From positions 1-55,933 of the forward strand of contig JAQYDN010000023.1 in the NCBI GenBank assembly GCA_028724185.1: a stretch of DNA of 55,933 bases, in the 5' to 3' direction. The stretch comes from Bacillota bacterium (lineage in GTDB: Bacteria > Bacillota > Clostridia > Tissierellales > Peptoniphilaceae). The position numbers and the translations under genes are program-made. Of the stretch, positions 8,408 to 15,883 are shown piece after piece; positions within the stretch are counted from its first letter, which is position 1; the number at the start of each line of letters is the position of its first letter. The notes beneath the pieces were generated by a model that saw only the letters and a list, made by a program, of their open reading frames with translations, made no database searches and was not told where the DNA came from.

Positions 8408-9620
8408 AGTAGAGTTGCTGGCACCCGCCGGCGATTTGGAAAAATTAAAGACGGCGATCGACTACGGGGCCGATGCCGTCTACTTGGGAGGCGAGGCGTT
8501 CGGCCTTCGAACGGCGTCGAAAAATTTTTCTCGCGAGGCGATGGAGGAGGGCGTTCGCTACGCTCACGCGCGGGGCAAAAAAATCCACGTTACGCTTAAC
8601 ATCGTGCCGCACGATAAGGATTTTGCGGGACTCGACGATTACGTCAAGAGTTTGGAAGAGATCGGCGTCGACGCCGTCATCGTATCCGACCCCGGAATGT
8701 TTCAGCACGTAAAAAATGCGTCGAATATCCCGATCCACATGAGCACACAGGGGAGCATTACCAACAGCGACACGGTGCGCTTTTGGAGAGATCTGGGTGC
8801 CGAGAGGGTTGTGCTCGCCAGAGAGCTCAGCATGGAGGAGATCGAGGAGATCGTGGAGAATGTCGAGGGGATCGAGATCGAGACCTTCGTACACGGTGCG
8901 ATGTGCATGAGCTACAGCGGACGCTGTCTACTCAGCAACTACATGACCGGGCGCGACGCAAACCACGGTGACTGCGCCCAACCGTGCCGCTATAAGTATC
9001 ATTTGGTCGAGGAAAATCGACCGGGTGAGTATTTTCCGATCGATTCAACCGAGGAAGGCAGCTTTATCTTAAATTCCAAGGATCTTTCGATGATCGGACA
9101 TCTCGACGAGTTGATCGAGGCGGGCATTCGATCGTTTAAGATCGAAGGTCGCGTGAAGAGTGCGTATTATCTCGCGACGGTCATTCGCTCTTACCGCATG
9201 GCGATCGATGCCTATTACGACGATCCCGAACACTACGTCTACGATCCGTCACTTTTTGAGGAGATTAAAAAGGTGTCGCACAGAGACTTTACGACCGGCT
9301 TCTACTACGGGGAGGCGAAGGATGCCGAAGGGATCAGCGACTCGACGACATACATCAGAGATTACGATTTTGTCGGAGTCGTGCTCGATTACGACGAGGA
9401 GGCGGAGCGCGTGACGATCGAACAGAGAAATCGCGTGTTCGAGGGAGATACCGTCGAAATCTTCGGACCGGGGAAAAAACACTTCCTTTGGACGATCGAG
9501 GACATGCGCGACGAGGACGGCGAGCCGATCGACGTGGCGAACAAGGCGCGTCAGGTATTTACGGCGCATCTCGATCGGCCCGTCGATCGAAAAGACATGA
9601 TAAGAAAGAAGATTGATTAA
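8400..9620 (+). CDS. trhP: U32 peptidase-family tRNA hydroxylation protein (TrhP-like)
   Basis: A 406-residue member of peptidase family U32. In Bacillus and E. coli TrhP proteins hydroxylate U34 of tRNA using prephenate as a required metabolite, supplying the substrate for TrmR. The signature region 'FVHGAMCMSYSGRC' is at about residues 163-176, followed by 'GDCAQPCRYKY', giving a set of cysteines expected to bind an iron-sulfur cluster, and 'FKIEGRVKSAYYLATVIRSYR'. Length matches the YrrO form rather than the shorter YrrN; only one U32 gene is found here, where Bacillus has two. It overlaps trmR by 8 nt and abuts udk. Confidence 0.88.
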   Translation: MDRVELLAPAGDLEKLKTAIDYGADAVYLGGEAFGLRTASKNFSREAMEEGVRYAHARGKKIHVTLNIVPHDKDFAGLDDYVKSLEEIGVDAVIVSDPGMFQHVKNASNIPIHMSTQGSITNSDTVRFWRDLGAERVVLARELSMEEIEEIVENVEGIEIETFVHGAMCMSYSGRCLLSNYMTGRDANHGDCAQPCRYKYHLVEENRPGEYFPIDSTEEGSFILNSKDLSMIGHLDELIEAGIRSFKIEGRVKSAYYLATVIRSYRMAIDAYYDDPEHYVYDPSLFEEIKKVSHRDFTTGFYYGEAKDAEGISDSTTYIRDYDFVGVVLDYDEEAERVTIEQRNRVFEGDTVEIFGPGKKHFLWTIEDMRDEDGEPIDVANKARQVFTAHLDRPVDRKDMIRKKID

Positions 9621-10247
9621 ATGAGACCCATCTTAATTGGCATATGCGGCGGTTCCGGATCGGGAAAGAGCACCGTAACAAAACAACTCTATAAGAATAC
9701 GGGCGATGCGCGATGTGCGGTGATCCGCCAGGACAACTACTATAAAGATCAGTCTCACCTGTCGTTTGAAGATCGCCAAAAGACGAACTACGATCACCCC
9801 CTCGCCTTCGACAACGACCTCTTTATCGAACACTTGCACGCGCTCAAAGAGGGACGAAGCATCGATATGCCCGAATACGACTTCTCCGTTCACAACCGGA
9901 AGGCGGAGACCGTGCATCTCGAACCGAAGGAAGTGATCCTGATCGAAGGGATCTTGCTCTTTTCAGAACCCCGCATTTTGGATCTTTTGGATATGCGCAT
10001 CTTTGTCGACACCGACAGCGACGTGCGTATCTTAAGGCGCATCAAGCGCGACATGCGCGAGCGCGGCCGGAGTTTGGATTCGGTCATCGAACAGTATATG
10101 GAGACGGTGCGCCCGGCCCATCTCCTCTTCGTCGAACCGTCGAAGCGCTATGCCGACATCATCGTCCCCGAGGGCGGCTACAACAAAGTCGCCGTCGATT
10201 TGATTCAAACGAAGGTCGATCAAATATTGTCGAGAGTCGAAAGATAG
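9621..10247 (+). CDS. udk: Uridine kinase
   Basis: Phosphorylates uridine and cytidine to UMP and CMP in pyrimidine salvage. The 208-residue protein starts with the P-loop 'GICGGSGSGKST' (residues 6-17), then the substrate motif 'RQDNYYKDQS' and 'YDHPLAFDNDL', and 'IRRIKRDMRERGR' for ATP binding. ATG at 9621 follows the trhP stop with no gap. The trmR-trhP-udk order is shared with Bacillus; there greA follows, here it does not. Confidence 0.95.
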   Translation: MRPILIGICGGSGSGKSTVTKQLYKNTGDARCAVIRQDNYYKDQSHLSFEDRQKTNYDHPLAFDNDLFIEHLHALKEGRSIDMPEYDFSVHNRKAETVHLEPKEVILIEGILLFSEPRILDLLDMRIFVDTDSDVRILRRIKRDMRERGRSLDSVIEQYMETVRPAHLLFVEPSKRYADIIVPEGGYNKVAVDLIQTKVDQILSRVER

Positions 10248-10248
10248 T

Positions 10249-10277
10249 TTGACATCGTCTGGGGTATTTGGTATACT
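10249..10277 (+). promoter_or_regulatory. Sigma-A promoter of the infC-rpmI-rplT operon
   Basis: TTGACA at 10249-10254 and TATACT at 10272-10277 with a 17-nt spacer. It begins right after the udk stop codon, so transcription starts near 10284. Confidence 0.9.
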
Positions 10278-10283
10278 ATCTCT

Positions 10284-10380
10284 TGTATGAAGAAGAAATC
10301 CGTTTCTCACCTTACGACTGACGTTTTAAGGTTTATTCCAGATTATGTGTAAGCGGGTCTTTTTGCGCCCGCTTTTTTTG
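10284..10380 (+). ncRNA. infC operon attenuator leader, probable ribosomal protein L20 leader
   Basis: Between the promoter and infC lies a ~120-nt untranslated leader with small hairpins (AGAAA/TTTCT at 10294-10307; ACCTT/AAGGT at 10309-10332) followed by a full terminator hairpin. In Bacillus, L20 binds such a leader and promotes premature termination to control infC-rpmI-rplT. The position, length and terminator fit that model, although I cannot show homology to the known L20 leader by eye. A 21-codon open frame (10287-10352) runs through it and stops at the base of the terminator, but has no ribosome binding site. Confidence 0.65.
10352..10379 (+). terminator. Attenuator terminator upstream of infC
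   Basis: AGCGGG (10352-10357) pairs with CCCGCT (10368-10373), loop 10 nt, followed by seven T. It lies 10 nt before the infC ribosome binding site, so full-length operon transcription requires readthrough. Confidence 0.88.
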
Positions 10381-10402
10381 TTGCCTATGGAGGTGTTTAA
10401 TC

Positions 10403-10915
10403 ATTAAGGAAGTTCAAGTCAATGGTGAAATTCGTGCAAGAGAAGTGCGTTTGATCGATCCTAATGGAGAACAGTTGGGTATTGTATCCATTGAGAAAGC
10501 AAGAGATGTTGCCGACGAATTTGGGTTGGATCTCGTCAATATCGCACCGAAAGCGAAACCACCGGTCTGTCGAATCCTCGATTATGGAAAATATCGTTAC
10601 GATATGATGAAGAAAGAAAAGGAATCGAAGAAGAAGCAAAAGACCATTACCGTGAAGGAATTGCGTCTGACGCCGAAGATTGAGACTCACGACTTAAACA
10701 CCAAGGCAAATAGAGCAATTGATTTCCTAAAAGACGGGAATCGCGTGAAGGTATCTGTCCGTTTTCGCGGTAGAGAAATGGGTCATACTGACATCGGCCG
10801 CGACGTCTTGGATCAATTTACAGAGCTCGTATCGGAGTACGGCGAAGTAGATAAAAAACCGAAGATGGAAGGCCGAAGCATGGTGATGTTTTTCAGTTCC
10901 AAATCAGAAAAATAG
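10403..10915 (+). CDS. infC: Translation initiation factor IF-3, AUU start codon
   Basis: IF-3 binds the 30S subunit and proofreads start codon and initiator tRNA. The frame continues upstream of the first conventional start (GTG at 10445): from ATT at 10403 it encodes '[18 protein letters not shown]', the conserved IF-3 N-terminus. GGAGGTG (10389-10395) lies 7 nt before this ATT. Use of a rare AUU start is the well-known basis of IF-3 autoregulation, since IF-3 itself discriminates against it. The resulting length of 170 residues is normal. An in-frame ATC directly before it is possible but worse spaced. It is first in an operon with rpmI and rplT. Confidence 0.94.
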   Translation: MKEVQVNGEIRAREVRLIDPNGEQLGIVSIEKARDVADEFGLDLVNIAPKAKPPVCRILDYGKYRYDMMKKEKESKKKQKTITVKELRLTPKIETHDLNTKANRAIDFLKDGNRVKVSVRFRGREMGHTDIGRDVLDQFTELVSEYGEVDKKPKMEGRSMVMFFSSKSEK

Positions 10916-10928
10916 TAGGAGGAATATT

Positions 10929-11120
10929 GTGAGAAAGATGAAGACGCATAGAGGGTCCGCAAAACGTTTCAAGAGAACGGGGACCGGCAAATTAAGAAGA
11001 TTTAAAGCGTATAAAGGTCACTTAACGGGCAAAAAGACCGCTAAGAGAACGCGCGATTTAAGAAAAGGAGCCTTGGTCTCCAAAGCTGATACACGTCGTA
11101 TCGATCATATGATTCCGTAA
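10929..11120 (+). CDS. rpmI: 50S ribosomal protein L35
   Basis: A 63-residue basic protein of the large subunit. The conserved start '[19 protein letters not shown]' and '[11 protein letters not shown]' are clear. It initiates at GTG 10929, 6 nt after AGGAGG; starting at the ATG four codons in would lose conserved residues. It lies between infC and rplT as in nearly all Firmicutes. Confidence 0.97.
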   Translation: MRKMKTHRGSAKRFKRTGTGKLRRFKAYKGHLTGKKTAKRTRDLRKGALVSKADTRRIDHMIP

Positions 11121-11139
11121 TCCGAGGAGGAGTTAAGAG

Positions 11140-11490
11140 ATGGCAAGAGTAAAAAGAGGTATGAACGCAAAGCGTCGTCATAAAAAAATATTAAAGCAAT
11201 CGAAAGGTTATTTCGGAGCAAAATCCAAGTTGTACAGAGTAGCTAACCAAGCGGTTATGCGCTCGATGAGTTACTCCTTCGCAGGTAGAAAACAAAAGAA
11301 GAGAGATTTCCGTAAACTTTGGATTACGAGAATTAACGCGGCAGCACGCGCAAACGGCATGAGCTACAGCCGCTTCATCAACGGACTTAAAAAGGCGAAT
11401 GTCGATATCAACCGCAAGGTTTTATCTGAACTCGCTATTCACGACCCGGAAGCATTTGCACAACTCGTTCAAGTAGCTAAGGGAGAATAA
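11140..11490 (+). CDS. rplT: 50S ribosomal protein L20
   Basis: A 116-residue large-subunit assembly protein that binds 23S rRNA, and in Bacillus also represses its own operon by binding the infC leader. The diagnostic segments '[19 protein letters not shown]', '[19 protein letters not shown]' and '[15 protein letters not shown]' are present. The gene follows rpmI by 19 nt with GAGGAGG upstream and is closed by a terminator at 11496-11531. Confidence 0.98.
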   Translation: MARVKRGMNAKRRHKKILKQSKGYFGAKSKLYRVANQAVMRSMSYSFAGRKQKKRDFRKLWITRINAAARANGMSYSRFINGLKKANVDINRKVLSELAIHDPEAFAQLVQVAKGE

Positions 11491-11495
11491 GTACT

Positions 11496-11531
11496 ACACC
11501 CTGTGGGAATCCTTCCTATAGGGTGTTTTTT
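11496..11531 (+). terminator. Terminator after rplT
   Basis: ACACCCT (11496-11502) pairs with AGGGTGT (11520-11526), followed by six T. The ribosome binding site of ktrB starts directly after it, so ktrB must rely on readthrough or on a promoter I cannot identify. Confidence 0.85.
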
Positions 11532-11544
11532 ATAGGAGAGGCTA

Positions 11545-12894
11545 TTGAAATTACCCGATTCTCTATACAAACGAATCACGAAAAATCCGTCTTTTGTCGT
11601 ACTGATATCGTTCTTGATCCTTATTCTCACGGGAACGGCCCTCTTGTCGTTGCCGCTTGCATCGGCCGACGGTCAGAGCGCGGGATTTATCGACGCCCTG
11701 TTTACATCGACGTCGGCATCCTGCGTGACGGGGCTGATCGTGAGAAATACCGCGACCGGTTGGTCGAGCTTCGGAAAAATAATCATTCTGCTCTTAATAC
11801 AAATAGGCGGCCTCGGCACGATGACGATGGTGGCATGGGTGTCGATTTTAAGCGACAAGCGCATCGGACTGAGCGGACGCATCTTTATCAAGACGCAACT
11901 CAACGCGGATTCGCTCGCAGGTCTCGTCAAATTATTGCGCTTTGCCACCCTGTTTACGCTCTCCGCCGAGGCGAGCGGCGCATTGCTCTTATCGTTTCAT
12001 CTCATACCGATGTATGGCTTCAGGCGGGGCGCGATCTTTTCGATTTTTCACGCAATCAGCGCCTTTTGTAACGCGGGCTTCGATTTGTTCGGCGACTCGC
12101 TCGTTTCTTTTCAGGCAAATTATTACGTGACGATCATCATCGCACTGCTCATTATACTCGGCGGATTGGGATTTATCGTCTACGTCGACTTATGGCGTTT
12201 TCCCGAAAAGCGTCGTCTGTCCGCGCACACGAAGCTCGTCATATGGACGACGTTGTTGTTGCTCGCGGGCGGGGCGATCTTATTTTTCGTATTTGAACGC
12301 CACAATCCCGAGACGATCGGGTCGCTACCGCTCTCACAGCAAATTCTCGCGTCATTTTTCCAATCGGTCACTTTTCGAACGGCGGGTTATAACTCCGTCA
12401 ATATGGCCGGGCTGAAGGATACGATGTTGTTTGTGAGCGTCTTGTTGATGTTTATCGGCGGATCTCCCGGTTCGACGGCGGGCGGAATTAAGACGACGAC
12501 CTTTGCGATCGTCGTGTGCTCTTGTGTCTCGTCGCTTCGCGGCGTAAAAGACACGGTTCTGTTTAAGCGGCGAATCTCGGAAGAGACCAAGATGAAGGCC
12601 TTCGAGCTCTTCATCATCGCGATCTTGTTGGTATTCAGCGTGTCCCTGTTAATCGTCATCTTCGAGAAAGAAGCCTTCGACTTCGTCGACATCCTATTTG
12701 AAACCGTATCGGCCTTCGGGACCGTCGGCGTCTCCAGCGGGATCACCGGCTTTTTGAGCACCGCTTCGAAGATCGTCTTGAGTATGCTGATGTATATAGG
12801 AAGAATTGGGCCCGCGACGTTTGCGATGGGTATGTTTCTTAAAGAGCACAGTAAAAAGTATCGTTTTTCCGAAGGAAAATTTATCGTAGGATAG
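11545..12894 (+). CDS. ktrB: Potassium uptake protein KtrB
   Basis: The membrane pore subunit of the Ktr K+ (often Na+-dependent) transporter, 449 residues. Four pore-loop repeats with the selectivity glycine are seen: 'SASCVTGLIV', 'SAFCNAGFDLFG', 'SVTFRTAGYNS' and 'SAFGTVGVSSG'. The family signature 'FIGGSPGSTAGGIKTTT' is present. It starts at TTG 11545, preceded by AGGAGAG at 11534-11540, right behind the rplT terminator. It is followed 9 nt later by ktrA, its gating subunit. Length and repeats point to KtrB rather than the longer TrkH; a separate TrkAH pair lies at 23132-25963. Confidence 0.94.
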   Translation: MKLPDSLYKRITKNPSFVVLISFLILILTGTALLSLPLASADGQSAGFIDALFTSTSASCVTGLIVRNTATGWSSFGKIIILLLIQIGGLGTMTMVAWVSILSDKRIGLSGRIFIKTQLNADSLAGLVKLLRFATLFTLSAEASGALLLSFHLIPMYGFRRGAIFSIFHAISAFCNAGFDLFGDSLVSFQANYYVTIIIALLIILGGLGFIVYVDLWRFPEKRRLSAHTKLVIWTTLLLLAGGAILFFVFERHNPETIGSLPLSQQILASFFQSVTFRTAGYNSVNMAGLKDTMLFVSVLLMFIGGSPGSTAGGIKTTTFAIVVCSCVSSLRGVKDTVLFKRRISEETKMKAFELFIIAILLVFSVSLLIVIFEKEAFDFVDILFETVSAFGTVGVSSGITGFLSTASKIVLSMLMYIGRIGPATFAMGMFLKEHSKKYRFSEGKFIVG

Positions 12895-12903
12895 GAGTGG
12901 GCC

Positions 12904-13554
12904 ATGGCAAAAAGTTTCGTCGTGTTCGGCATGGGTCGATTGGGTTCGACGGTGGCGAGGCGATTATATGATATGCATAACGACGTATTGGCGATCGATA
13001 CGAATCCAGAGCGCGTACGCAGTGTCTCCGAGGGCGTGACCACGGCCATCCAGGCGGATGTCACAGACGAAGACGTCTTAAGCGACCTCGGCTTAAACAA
13101 CTTCGACTGCGCGATCATTGCCATCGGAAACAGTCTGGAGTCGGCTATCATGGCGACGATTTCGTGCGTAGAGGCAAAGGTCCCCCTGATCGTAGCGAAG
13201 GCGCCGACCAGGCGTTACGGATCGATCTTGGAAAAACTCGGCGCCGACAGAATCATCTATCCCGAAGTCGACATGGGCGAGCGCCTGGCAAAGGAGCTCT
13301 CCAAGAGCGGAATCAGCGGTTATTTCGAACTTTCGGACGACTACGGCCTCGTCGAATACGACGTACTCGACGAGTGGGTCGGCCAGTCAGTGAGTAACTT
13401 GAAATTTCGCCAACGCTATAAAGTCAACGTCATCGCGATTCGGCGCGAAGGTCGCATGATCGTACGTAACTTTTCGGAGGAGATTCTTCGAAAGGGAGAT
13501 CTTTTGATCTTTTTCGGATCCGATCGCGATCTGGCGAGAATCGAAGAAGAGTGA
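12904..13554 (+). CDS. ktrA: Potassium uptake regulatory subunit KtrA
   Basis: A 216-residue cytoplasmic RCK protein that forms a ring on KtrB and gates it in response to nucleotides. Residues 1-130 are the RCK N-domain with the nucleotide-binding 'GMGRLGS' motif and acidic 'AIDTNPERV' end of beta-2; residues 140-216 are the RCK C-domain. A GGAG ribosome binding site precedes ATG 12904. The single RCK module separates it from the double-module TrkA elsewhere in the window. Confidence 0.94.
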   Translation: MAKSFVVFGMGRLGSTVARRLYDMHNDVLAIDTNPERVRSVSEGVTTAIQADVTDEDVLSDLGLNNFDCAIIAIGNSLESAIMATISCVEAKVPLIVAKAPTRRYGSILEKLGADRIIYPEVDMGERLAKELSKSGISGYFELSDDYGLVEYDVLDEWVGQSVSNLKFRQRYKVNVIAIRREGRMIVRNFSEEILRKGDLLIFFGSDRDLARIEEE

Positions 13555-13558
13555 GATC

Positions 13559-14323
13559 GTGAAACGCATCGATTCCGCGGCAAACGCGCGCTACAAGGCG
13601 TGGAAAAAATTGAAGGATAAAAAATACAGGGAACGGTATCGAAAATTACTCGTCGAAGGGCTCGTCGTCATTTCGGAGGTGGCTCGCGAGGGCTATGTCG
13701 AGGAACTTTTGATAGACGCAGAAAAAATCGGCGTCGTCGAAGAGGCGCTCGGCGTCCTCGATGCGCCCGCGACGGTGTTAAGACACGATCTGTTTGTGGC
13801 CTTGACCTCGACGGAATCGAGTCAGGGCGCGATCGCCGTCTGTCGTCATTTTTTAAGGGACGTGCGCGATCTGCCCAAGCGAGGTCGCTATTTATACGTC
13901 GACGGCATCCGGGATCCGGGAAATTTGGGCGGCATGATCCGATCGGCCGAGGCTTTTTACTTCGACGGGGTCCTGCTCGGCCCCGGTACGGTCGACAGTG
14001 CGAACGACAAGTGTATTCGCGCTTCGATGGCGTCGGCCTTTCGCGTGCCCGTCGCCGTCGTAAAAGACGAAGAGCTCCTGGCGTTTAAGGCGACGTGTCC
14101 ATTTTACGGCCTGGACATTCAAGGAGAGAACTTAAGCTTGTCGGATCGATACGGCGATGCGCTCGTGCTGATCGTGGGAAACGAGGCGCACGGCATTCGC
14201 GAAGAGTTGTTGGAGCGCATCGACTATAAGCTTCGCATTCCCATGAAAGAAACGATCGATTCGTTAAACGCCAACGTGGCGACGTCGATCGCCATGTTTG
14301 CACTACAAGGAGGAGGACAATGA
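13559..14323 (+). CDS. TrmH/SpoU family RNA 2'-O-methyltransferase
   Basis: A 254-residue SPOUT methyltransferase (YsgA/TsnR/RlmB-like) that probably methylates a ribose in rRNA; the target nucleotide is not known. The N-terminal substrate-binding part has 'SAANARYKAWKKL'. The knotted SAM-binding part carries motif 1 'GIRDPGNLGGMIRSA', motif 2 'LIVGNEAHGI' and motif 3 'IPMKETIDSLNANVATSIA'. GTG at 13559 follows the ktrA stop by 4 nt; the ribosome binding site is weak. The stop overlaps the hisS start (ATGA). A homologue follows rplT in many Firmicutes; here the ktr genes are in between. Confidence 0.92.
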   Translation: MKRIDSAANARYKAWKKLKDKKYRERYRKLLVEGLVVISEVAREGYVEELLIDAEKIGVVEEALGVLDAPATVLRHDLFVALTSTESSQGAIAVCRHFLRDVRDLPKRGRYLYVDGIRDPGNLGGMIRSAEAFYFDGVLLGPGTVDSANDKCIRASMASAFRVPVAVVKDEELLAFKATCPFYGLDIQGENLSLSDRYGDALVLIVGNEAHGIREELLERIDYKLRIPMKETIDSLNANVATSIAMFALQGGGQ

Positions 14324-15642
14324 ATAAAATCGTAAAGCCTTCCACGTTGCCGGGGTTTATGGAATTACTGCCCCCCGACCAGTTGGTTTTTAATCAAATG
14401 AAAGATATCATTCGCAAAAATTACGAGAAAAAGGGATTTTTAGCGATCGATACACCGGTGTTGGAAAAAGAAGAAATCTTGCTCGCCAAGGGCGGAGGAG
14501 AGACCGAAAAACAAATCTACGCCTTTAAAAAGGGAAACACCGATATCGCGATGCGGTTTGACCTGACGGTGCCCCTCGCGCGCTACGTCGCCGAACACTA
14601 CAGCGATCTGACCTTTCCGTTTCGCCGCTACCATATCGGAAAGGTTTACCGGGGTGAGCGCGCGCAAAAGGGCCGCTTCAGAGAATTTTATCAATGCGAC
14701 ATCGACATCATCGGAAACGGGAAACTGTCGATCGTAAACGACGGAGAAATTCCCTCGATTATCGAGAGCACCTTCGTCGACTTAGGATTCGACGCATTTA
14801 CCATCCACATCAATAACCGGAAGATTCTAAACGGTTTTTATCGTTCCCTCGGCATCTCCGATTCGACCGACGTTTTGCGAACCGTCGATAAATTGGACAA
14901 GATCGGCTTGGAAAAGGTCGAGGAGGAACTTTTGAAACTCGGACTCGACGAAGAAAAAGTCGAAAAAATCGCCGATTTTATCGCAATCGACGGCACGACG
15001 GAAGAAATTTTCGACAAGCTCGAGGCGCTCTCCGTGGACGACGACACGTATAGAGAAGGCGTCTCAGAATTGAAAGAAGTCTTCGACGTCGCGCTCGCAC
15101 TCGGCGTGAAGCCGGAGCACCTCATCCCCGACATGAGGATCGCAAGAGGGCTGGACTACTACACGGGAACAGTCTACGAGACCATCTTGGATGACTATCC
15201 CGAGATCGGATCGGTCTGTAGCGGAGGACGCTACGACGATTTGGCGAGCCACTACATCAAACAAAAACTCCCGGGCGTCGGCATATCGATCGGTCTGTCG
15301 CGTCTTTACTATCAGTTAAACGAAGCCGGCTTACTGAACAACTACAGCCACAGGGGGACGGACTGCTTAATCATCCCCTTTGAAGATACGAAAAAAGAGG
15401 GATTGAAGCTCTTAAAGACCTTGCGGGATGCCGACATCCCCTGTCTCCTGTACGGGGAGGATAATAAGATCGGGAAGAAATTTAAATACGCCGATCAAAT
15501 CGGCGTACCCTACGCGATCGTCCTGGGCCGATCCGAAGTCGAAAAGGGGACGTTCAATCTCCGCGATATGAAGACCGGCGACGAGCGCGAGATGACGCTC
15601 GATGAAGTCATTTCCGTCTTAAAAGGTGTATCGAAAAAATAA
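14320..15642 (+). CDS. hisS: Histidine-tRNA ligase
   Basis: A class II synthetase of 440 residues. Motif 2 is in 'GKVYRGERAQKGRFREFYQCDIDIIG', the histidine-specific motif 'RGLDYYTGTVYE' is at about residue 276, and the anticodon-binding domain follows from about residue 345. It could in principle be a HisZ paralogue, but both His-specific motifs and the anticodon domain are complete, so it is the enzyme. AAGGAGGA precedes ATG 14320, which overlaps the previous stop codon. The tRNA-His(GTG) it charges is at 47564-47641. Confidence 0.95.
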   Translation: MNKIVKPSTLPGFMELLPPDQLVFNQMKDIIRKNYEKKGFLAIDTPVLEKEEILLAKGGGETEKQIYAFKKGNTDIAMRFDLTVPLARYVAEHYSDLTFPFRRYHIGKVYRGERAQKGRFREFYQCDIDIIGNGKLSIVNDGEIPSIIESTFVDLGFDAFTIHINNRKILNGFYRSLGISDSTDVLRTVDKLDKIGLEKVEEELLKLGLDEEKVEKIADFIAIDGTTEEIFDKLEALSVDDDTYREGVSELKEVFDVALALGVKPEHLIPDMRIARGLDYYTGTVYETILDDYPEIGSVCSGGRYDDLASHYIKQKLPGVGISIGLSRLYYQLNEAGLLNNYSHRGTDCLIIPFEDTKKEGLKLLKTLRDADIPCLLYGEDNKIGKKFKYADQIGVPYAIVLGRSEVEKGTFNLRDMKTGDEREMTLDEVISVLKGVSKK

Positions 15643-15652
15643 TATAAATTTG

Positions 15653-15681
15653 TTGCAAGAGACTTTTTATTCTGCTATACT
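15653..15681 (+). promoter_or_regulatory. Promoter of the thrS T-box leader
   Basis: TTGCAA at 15653-15658 and TATACT at 15676-15681 with a 17-nt spacer; a TG motif one base upstream of the -10 makes it extended. Confidence 0.85.
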
Positions 15682-15687
15682 TTAGTC

Positions 15688-15870
15688 AAGTATGAAGGGA
15701 CGAGTACACAAACCATCAGCGAAAGAGGACGGTGCGAGCTCTTAATTTTGTGGAAAACCAACCCCGACTTCTGCCTTAATCGGCAGCGCGTCACATGCGT
15801 TATATGTTTCAAGAAGCAATGAAGGTGGAACCACGGTACCGATCGTCCTTTGAGGACGGTCGGTTTTTTT
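15688..15870 (+). promoter_or_regulatory. T-box riboswitch, threonine-specific
   Basis: The conserved T-box core AAGGTGGAACCACGGT is at 15822-15837. Stem I is recognisable: AGTA at 15703-15706 on the 5' side of the specifier loop, CACAAA pairing with TTTGTG above it, the distal GGTGCGA motif, and a GAA on the 3' side followed by ACC at 15757-15759, a threonine codon in the expected specifier position. The element ends in a terminator (15838-15870). Uncharged tRNA-Thr should favour the antiterminator and switch on thrS. Confidence 0.95.
15838..15870 (+). terminator. T-box terminator hairpin before thrS
   Basis: Twelve base pairs (15838-15849 with 15853-15864, one G-T) and a T-run of seven. 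The left arm overlaps the end of the T-box core region, as needed for mutually exclusive antiterminator pairing. Confidence 0.92.
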
Positions 15871-15883
15871 ATTGAGGTGAATC

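Noticed and set aside
10445-10447. GTG as the start of infC
   Set aside because: It would remove the conserved IF-3 N-terminus; the ATT at 10403 has a proper ribosome binding site.
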